64,000 nucleotides of DNA, taken from the NCBI GenBank assembly GCA_034440635.1, contig JAOTON010001255.1, positions 62,001 through 126,000 of the forward strand, given 5' to 3'. Under the pieces are notes generated by a model. That model saw nothing but the letters and a program-made list of their open reading frames with translations, made no database searches and was not told the origin of the DNA. Source of the DNA: Lepas anatifera. Its lineage: Eukaryota > Arthropoda > Thecostraca > Lepadidae. How positions within the stretch are numbered: the stretch's first letter is position 1; the number at the start of each line of letters is the position of its first letter. Made by a program: the position numbers and the translations under genes. Shown here piece after piece: positions 56,605-64,000 of the stretch.

Positions 56605-56745
56605 CTACCGTAGCCGTAGCTAAAATGCCGTAATTCCGTAGTCAATGAAATATAACGTAGCGTAATTCCGTAGCGTATTTTGGCCCAAATCGAATGGTAA
56701 CGTAGCGTGATTCAGTAACGTACCGTAGCGTAGGCCATCACTGGC
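56605..56745. repeat. GTAGCGTAATTCCGTAG-type repeat
   Basis: Repeated words CCGTAGC, GTAGCGTAATTCCGTAG and GTAACGTA, ending GTAGGCCATCACTG, which looks like a hAT-type right terminus. The left terminus is not seen. Confidence 0.55.
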
Positions 56746-58200
56746 TGTGATGCAGGGTTTGTGCCTATTGGCGGAGAACAGGCGGGGATTTGCCAACTTT
56801 TATCTCCCGAAATGGATCTGTCTTTCCGATGGTTGGATTTATACCGATGTAACTGATATTCATACAAACGCATTACCGACGAGGAGGGAGCTTATTAACT
56901 GCTTTAAAGAAAATACAATGCGAGATAGGCCATTTGACCAGGCGGCCGACCTTTGTGGTAAAGGCTAAAAAACTGGTATACCATCGAGGTTCAAGCCCTT
57001 GGTGTCAGGAAAACATTTCAACAGTTATTGAAGTTAGCATCAAACAACTGTGTGACATCTGCATAGACGCTTCAAAAACTTCTGAAAGCTCGTAAGCACC
57101 AGCAGGATGATACCCCAAAGAAGAGGGAACAGGCATGGTTCTCAAAACTATTCAACGTTTCAGCTTGTAAATTCTCTTATCCTTTGAACTGCCCGCATAG
57201 CAAAGCCCATAAAGTGCCGGAGAAGAAGTTACCTTCCTTCAAGGCAACACATTTGTAAGAAAAACCGCAATCGGCTCAATCAGCCACGAAGAAAGTTGTC
57301 CCAGGCGTATCCGTCCCGAGAGCACGGAAAGGATACAGTGGACGAAAAGAGAGTCTCCAGAAGGAGCAGATTATCAACCGTCTCGAGCTACCCTGCATGT
57401 ATGGAATGCTATTTTAGGTCAGCAATCGCTCCGCCAACGTAATGAGCTTCTGTTAAATCTTATTCGAAACCTAATTTTCAATGCATTGAGTTGGTAGATT
57501 TTTTTAAGGAAACGTTAGCGGCTGACAGATGCGGCGTTTCAAATCATGCTGCTGCTGCAATTGCTGATGGTTCCAAGTCGATATAGGGAAACATTTCCAG
57601 AAATAATGCAGATTCATAGTAGATCTGAAGAAAGTTCAAAAGGACAGGCCGCTTGCTCGCATTGACCAAGGCGTACAAAGGAAAGAAGATGTATTTGGAT
57701 CTTTCTTGTCAAGTGTGTATTTCGATGGCTGAAAAGCAGTTCTTACGCTATCATAGGCAGTCAGCTTAATGAGTCAAGCACTTCAACACGAAGAGTAGCA
57801 CGAAATGAGAGCACATCGGTGTTGTCGCTGAACCTGATGGCGAACATTGAACGCATTTTACCCCCGATTCAAGGAAGGCACATGCTATTGCTAAGAAGCT
57901 GCACGCTTTTTGTCGAGAATTTGATGGAGAAATAGTTGCGTTGAGGGCAGATGGAACCACAAACAAGGCAGGGAAGACAGTTGGCATATTTTAATTATTT
58001 GAGCTTTTTGATGGTAGGCAATTCAAACCATTGGTTTATATGCCAACTTCACCCATATTAGTTGAGTTTGCAGGAAATATTCATTAAGCTCGATGGTTTT
58101 AGTGCTAGATCAAGGTCAATGAGTGGTCCAATCGGGAAGAAGCTGTCCGGCGACTAGAGAAAAGACCATTGGTCTCGTTTAAGCCTGTACCAGATAACCT
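56745..58200 (+). pseudogene. Decayed ORF of a transposon-like protein family
   Basis: Pieces in shifting frames resemble an uncharacterised, probably transposon-derived protein common in cnidarians and arthropods, as I recall its pattern. About 57100-57240 gives KREQAWFSKLFNVSACKF followed by PLNCPHSKAHKVPEKKLPSF, like that family's 'LFDIaaCKC...CxC...VP' block. About 57880-58000 gives FDGEIVALRADGTTNKAGKT and, after a stop, LFELFDGRQFKPLVYMPTSP. About 58085-58140 gives FIKLDGFSARSRSMSGPIGK, like its 'LDGxTSGPxSFxGPIGK' block. Frameshifts and stops occur throughout, so it cannot be functional. The family match is from memory and its enzymatic role is unknown to me. Confidence 0.5.
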
Positions 58201-60970
58201 GCGAAGTATAGCTAGGGGAGACAATTGATGCCCTCAGTACAGTCCAATAGTTTCTGAACAAGCTGTCTGCGGGCACGATGGCTCGGGGTGAGAATCGACG
58301 CAGATCCGCCCCCAGAAGAATTAACCCTCTCAACCAGACCAGAGGGGTGACGAGGGCAACCAAAGGTGACGTTGGCGATGGTAATTTTACGTTTATGTGT
58401 CTCGAGCACACTGCCGACGAGTAACCTAAAGATACTGACCAAAACCATCGTTCGATGTTACGCTCCAGTTTGGTTTCACCTTAAGTGCAATCCACACTGC
58501 AAGGGTGATTCAGAAAGCTTGTTCTGCAGCGTAGAACTACGGAAAGAGCTGTGATGGGCCCTTTCTTTTTCACAAGGAGCCCACACGACAAACAAATATT
58601 TATTTTGAGAGCAGAGGCTGTCCCGGCGATGTTAAATACAGCTTGCTCTCTATGAGGCGGGTCAATTCGAGCCATCATATAGGTGAGTGGGTCTTGCCTC
58701 CGCGTGGGCGGCCAAATTTTAGCTCTCATCCCCCCTATAGCGTTAGAATTTCCGTGTTAATTTTTCCTCCCCAGCCAGAGTGCGATCCGAGCGTTTGAGC
58801 GGTCCTCCTCGTGAGAACGCATTGGTCCTTAAAACTACCCTCGTCACTTCAGTCATGTACGAAAAAACAGTCATATTCCTTTTTGCGAAAGTCACATGTC
58901 CCCTTTAACTCTACTTGAAAATGTACGAGGCCCTCCCTTTTTGTATAACCTACCTTCCAATGTTGCTCAACTGTTCAGAACAACCCTGCGCTGGGTAAAT
59001 CCAAAAAGAAAGAACATGCGTGCAAAGGTAACGCAAGCACCCCCACCCTTTTGTTCTGAAAAACGTCCAAGTAAAAGAGATTCGAGCGCCCACCCCCATT
59101 CAGCCAATTTTGCCTCATCCCCTCCAAAAGCGCAATGTATCATGCGCGACTGAGATCGTTGGCTGGGTTCTAAGCTGTCGACATGCTCAGCAAGGGTGGT
59201 AATTGAGCTCGATTGATTCCTTCCGTCAAGTGCCCTGGCCCTCCTGCGCCTCGCGCCTTACGGATTCTGGGCAAACTACTCGATCGCCTCCTGGCGCACA
59301 TTTCACCCGACCTTGGGTTCTTCGCTGGGCGCCGCCTCCGGACTTACCCCCAATACTTGACTACTCAGGGCACTTGCTTCCGGAATCAGATCAACTGCCT
59401 TTGCTGAGCAGGGGCGTCCCAGAGCCCAACCTGCGTCTCGGCTGATTGAGAGGCGAGCATCTAATGCGGGAAAGACGCCATTTGACATCTTCCAAAAAAA
59501 ACGACCCTCACCATCGCCCACAGACATACTGTACACAGGGGTACGGCTCACAGAACGTCTTCCTCATCAGCTTCTTCGATGTGTACGTATCCAGACTCGA
59601 CATCTCCAGTAGGCGATATAATTGCCCTACAACACGCTGAGTTCATGAGGCCCAGTATTACGGTAGCCCCGTCAGTATTTTAATCCCTGCCTCGCTGTAA
59701 TTAGCGCGGCTGGACGGCTGGAGGGGGTGCAGCGTTACCCGACCCCACCGACCGCGGTCTCGGTGATTGGTGATACCAAAGCTGTTCTGCCCGGCCCAGG
59801 GACAAAAGATACCTACTTAAACGGAATAACGAACTCTCTTTTTTTAAGTGATACAATACTAAACCCTATTGAATTCAAAATATCGTGAGCATATTCTCCA
59901 GACGTTCCGGAATTCGCCAATTCCAGCCAGGATCGTTGTTCTTTTTCATCACAATTATCCTGCGCCGATGGTTTTAAAAAGAGCGGGATACAATAAATTC
60001 TTCAGTCGTCACTTCATTACAACACAAAAAACACGAGTCTCTGCCAAATTTCGCCCGAGATAAGTCAAAAGTGTCCTAGAACGATCTACGAACATACCCA
60101 GGTGACCTGTACACGGCACCGTCCAATGTGAACCTGATGTTTTCATGCCCCCCCTCGTTGGAAGACGGGTCACCCTTCTGAGTCGAAGAGCTCGGAAATA
60201 AACAGTTAACATTTCGCCGCGTGTGTTGAAAAAAACGATATCAATGAGCCAATGGCGTCTTACAAATCAATACAAAAATGATGAGGACATTCTGCAGGCA
60301 CGTGGGAAAAATGGATAATAAAGCCAAACTAGGGGATTATTTATATATATATATGGCTCCCTTTTTGCGCACTCACCGGCGGATCCGTCAACTAGGCACC
60401 CTCTCCTGGGACTGTACTCCTGCGAGCCAGTGCGACTGCCAGCCTCGGGGCAGCTTGGCAGCTCTTTAGAGCGCACCTCCGCTCTCTTCACTCATGGCAG
60501 CGGGGTAAGAGAAGCCCCCGCTGCGCCTCTTCCGGAGCTCGGCACCACCTCCACTCTCTACCGGGGCTCAGACCAGAGTCCCTCTCTCGCCGGCGTTGTT
60601 TTTCAACCCCTGGTGACGGCTGTCCCCTCTTACTGAGTACCGCCACGTCGCCGTGGTGCTGCCAAGGGTGCGTTCTAGTGCCGACCCCGGCCGAAAAGTG
60701 ACGCGCAAAAAGGGAGCAGAGACTCAGGCGTCGTTCTAATAAAAAGGAAACAGAATTTATTTCTGTATTCCAACGCATCTTTTGTCCTCTTTTTCTGTTT
60801 TTTTGCCTAGAGCACTTTTGATAACTTTCGCAAGAAAATTGACATCTCCATGTTTGGCCGGCGCAAAGAGGGGAAAGGGGTAATGTATCCGGCCCAAACA
60901 AACCCAAGTGCCTGCAGTCGTGTCCGACGCCTGTGAAATGACCATAGCAGCCGCCTCTCCGCGACGGTCC
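58201..60970. other. Gene-free DNA
   Basis: Open frames up to about 85 codons occur but none is convincing. I see no tRNA or clear repeat. Confidence 0.4.
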
Positions 60971-60998
60971 GCACACAAACACACACACACACACACAG
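60971..60998. repeat. (CA)n microsatellite
   Basis: ACACACAAACACACACACAC and onward, about 28 bases. Confidence 0.9.
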
Positions 60999-61174
60999 GC
61001 AGATACAAGGGCGGCGGCGCAGACATAGTCCTGAATATGAGGAAAGGCAAGAATAAGATTCGAACAAATGTTACATTTCAAACAACTCTTCCAAGTTCAC
61101 GCCCCCGTGAACTGAAATTTGAACTAGTGGGGCTGGAAAGTCGTACGTCGATCTCGGGGCCCGAAATTTTACGG

Positions 61175-61735
61175 CGGCCGCTGCTGCTTGTTGCCTGCTG
61201 CTGCTGCTGGTACTGCTGCTGCTGCTGCCTCCGCTGCATGCTGCTGCCTGCTGCTGCTTGTTGCCTGCTGCTGTTGCCGGTATCGCTGCTGCTGCAGCCC
61301 GGCTGGTACTGCCGCTGCTTCCGCTGCATTGGCTTCCTGCTGCTGCTTGCTGTCTGCTGCTGTTGCTGCTTCCACTGCATTTGCTGCCAGCTGCCGCTTG
61401 CTGCCTGCTGCTGTCGCTGGTACTGCTGCTGCTACTACCCGGCTGCTGCTGCTGCTGCTTCCGCTGCCTTGGCTTCCTGCTGCTGCTTGCTGTCTGCTGC
61501 TGCTTCCACCGCATTTGCTGCCAGCTACCGATTGTTGCCTGCTGCCGTTGCTGGTGCTGCTGCTGGTGCTACCCGGCTGCTGCTGCTGCTGCTTCCGCTG
61601 CATTGGCTGCCTGCTGCTGCTGCTGCGTCTGCTGCTGTCTTCTGTTGCTGCTTCCGCTGCATCTTCTGCCTGCTGCTGTTGCTTCTTACTGCTGCTGCTG
61701 CTGCTGCCCTTGTTGCCTGCTGCCGGCTGCCTCTC
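61175..61735. repeat. Degenerate CTG/CAG trinucleotide tract, about 560 bp
   Basis: Mostly CTG triplets mixed with CTT, CCG and GTT in higher-order units such as TGCTGCTTGCTGTCTGCTGC. Both strands stay open: Leu/Cys/Ala-rich on +, Gln/Ala/Ser/Lys-rich on -. There is no start, splice or domain evidence for a gene. Confidence 0.85.
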
Positions 61736-64000
61736 TTCGGGCCGATGCGGGTGCTCTGCTTACCAGCTGGTCCTGACGAACATCATTATCGGCAACCGGT
61801 TCTCCAGTTGGGGACCGAGAGCCATCCGTAACTCTGCCCGCAGCCAGCTGGTCGACGGTCTTTCAGCCATTAGACACCGTGTTGTTTATGATGTACTTTG
61901 ACGACTGTCCCGGCGCTGTTGCTGCTTCCGCCGGGTTGTCGTCTCCGGCGGCCTGCCGGCATTGAAGTCGAGACAGTGTTCTGGTGTGCGCCGCGCCTGT
62001 CTGCATTTGTAACCGGAGCGCGCGGAAAGCGGCCGGCGTCCGTTATATCCGGGGTGACATCGGAATTTTGAGAACTTTGGTGCGTGTTGTGGTGGCCTTT
62101 CCATCTTGGTCTGGCCAGACAAATAAGTGCCTGACGCCTGAGAATATGTTTTTCTTCTTCTTCACAACGCCTTCAAAGTCTTCCTTTTGACTGACGATTT
62201 CTGTTCTTTTGCATCCCTCGCGGGTACAAATAAAGCGTTCGTACGCGCTACGCTTCAATTCTGGCGTAACACGCCGGCTCTCTCTGTCTATTTTAGACGT
62301 TTCTGGTCTTCCTTATATACAAAGGAGCTAATTTATCTTTAGCTCTAGCGTCCAGCACTTATGCTTCTCCGCTTTGTCCGCCCACGTGGCTAGCGGAGGC
62401 TGCCTCGGCTGACCCACGAGACGGCGGCAGGCTTCGGCAGCTGGAGCACTGTCGTGAGAGGGGTGCAAATCGGCGCCGCCACAATTGCCAATAATGACAA
62501 AGCGCGGGGGCATCGTTCTGGGACACGGACACTGTCACACATAGCAAGTGCGCAAAAAGCGAGCCGAAACAGACATACAAAGAACACTGACCGGGAGTAA
62601 GTTAGCCCACTGAGCGTGCAGGAAGTCCTCTTTTTTAAGGAAATTTTTTGTGCGCTTTAAGTCTCCATTTGTAAACAAATACGTCTTCTTGAACTTATCA
62701 TTTTTTTAATGATGCAAGCATGCAATTTTGTCGAAAAATTTTGACCCCGAGCTACCGTAACTGTGAGCCTTGATCCAGGATGTGCCTCTACGCAACGACC
62801 AACCTAATCTTAACCATCTTTCTGACATTCTCCTAGGCGAAAATAAACTCTGTCCTTGAAAATACCATACATCCCCCTCCTTCCTGACTGACATGGAAAA
62901 CAATCAACGTCTTTCTGGTTTTCGAATACACCGACAGCCAAGGATGCGAGGCACCCATATAAGAGGAAGAAATGTAGATTCTTATGACTAGGCAAGTATA
63001 CAAGCAAGCCAAAAGCAATCGTCGGACAAAGATGGATGCAATACCCGTGTTACCGGAACACCCAATGTCGCCAATGTTCACCAGTCACTGCAGCGAAGTA
63101 GAAAAAAATTACCGGAGTAACTTCCCCTGCTCGAGTTTTGCAGATAATGAAAGCCTAAAATGAAACACTAATAAGTAGGTTACACTTCACAAAAAATAGA
63201 ATCTTAACAAGTAGCGATACAATTTTAAGCTACAGCTCACCGCCGAGCATCTAATTTCCCAAAGTAACATGACGGCGACGGCACAATAACCTTGGTACCA
63301 GAGGACAGCAAAATTTAACGGGTTTAGTGAAATCAAAATTGAGTAGCAAATTCTGTATGTTACACGGCTTGTATAAAATTGTTTATGAAATTGGGACATA
63401 AACACGAAAATCGACACGGTTTTTGTCCAAAATTTACGCGATTTTTATCGTAATCCGTGACTGAAATGCAAGTGCTACTGCCAGGATTCCCGGAATAAGG
63501 AGGCCCACCTCCCCGCACTGGAAAGACACTACAGGCGTCAATTAGGTACCCCACATATAACTTCATATAAAAATCGGTGATCCAAGGTTTTTTATAAATT
63601 CTGGTCGATCTGTCGATGACTGTCCCACATACCTTGCCCAGTCAAGTATTTGGACGCTATCCACTCCGCACAGCAGCCTGCAAGTAATCCAGCTTCCGAG
63701 CTCTTATACGCGGGAGATAAATATGAATAAACCCGCTAAATTTCACTTTTTCACGAGATCCATTTCTTTTTATTTTTCTTAAGTTGCGATTGGTATTCAA
63801 CTGAAAAATTCTTGAAATCGTTTTTGAGATGGAAATTCCCTGACTCGAAATCCCCATAAGCACGTGGAAAATCCAGGCCGCGGTTGGCGGTCTTTGGCTG
63901 TAGAAAATTAATTGATTGGATGAGACAGTTATTAACGACTTAGTTTCACGTTCCCCTGAGCTTCAGCTCGCCGCCTTTATCGGTCCTCGTAACAGTACCC
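61736..64000. other. Gene-free DNA to window end
   Basis: Small open frames on both strands, none with recognisable family sequence or good splice flanks. Exons of unfamiliar genes may be missed. Confidence 0.4.

Noticed and set aside
60908..61831. 307-codon open frame on + and several Gln-rich frames on -
   Set aside because: All are translations of the CTG tract, open on both strands, without start, splice or domain support.

Overview
This window looks like intron-rich, repeat-dense nuclear DNA of an invertebrate animal. The evidence is one gene split by GT-AG introns of several kilobases, tRNA-derived SINEs (one with a perfect 14-bp target duplication), reverse-transcriptase relics of Penelope-like and LINE type, many hAT-like and TTAA-target MITEs, and long minisatellites. 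I see no bacterial operons, rRNA or CRISPR. The species cannot be fixed from the sequence; a marine invertebrate is my guess.

Region 170-13760 holds the only gene I can place in a family. It is the 3' five exons of a non-haem Fe(II)/2-oxoglutarate oxygenase of the isopenicillin-N-synthase/DIOX fold, on the + strand, with its N-terminal exon(s) lying before the window. The metal triad (H-x-D in exon D, distal H also in exon D) and the R-x-S co-substrate motif (exon E) are intact. Its introns are packed with transposons: a TTAA-type element, three small hAT MITEs and a GC-rich hAT MITE (intron 1), a 2.7-kb inverted-repeat element rich in TGACCT words (intron 2), and a SINE plus a tandem duplication of the exon-D end and its splice donor (intron 4). 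A 216-nt CT tract abuts exon C.

From 13.8 to 26 kb there is mostly gene-free DNA: a GC-rich MITE with a perfect TSD, a 222-bp tandem repeat carrying tRNA-like genes, Penelope and LINE relics, and a satellite of perfect palindromes. From 26.5 to 31.2 kb come a 2.4-kb transposon with 0.77-kb inverted repeats, a 9-bp TSD and an exon-like segment in both arms, and an 850-bp TTAA element.

From 31.9 to 45.1 kb the DNA is almost wholly repeat. It holds a cluster of GC-rich hAT MITEs, a 50-bp minisatellite containing that MITE's terminus, a 0.47-kb duplication, a 2.6-kb hAT-type element filled with a minisatellite, and a long GGCGGCAGTGATCAGCC minisatellite. From 45.1 to 52.1 kb there are hairpin-forming tandem repeats, a 2-kb foldback element with a nested MITE, a 24-bp minisatellite and two isolated candidate exons (45671-45818 and 52037-52117). 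From 52 to 64 kb there is a decayed transposon-like coding region (56745-58200), microsatellites, a degenerate CTG tract and much sequence in which I recognise nothing.

Apart from the oxygenase exons, nothing here forms a recognisable pathway. The dominant theme is layered transposon insertion and palindromic or tandem amplification. I found no complete undescribed gene system. The best candidates for novelty are the hairpin repeats with paired arm differences, the long-TIR element carrying exon-like sequence, the TGACCT-rich elements, and the tandemly duplicated splice donor at a catalytic exon.
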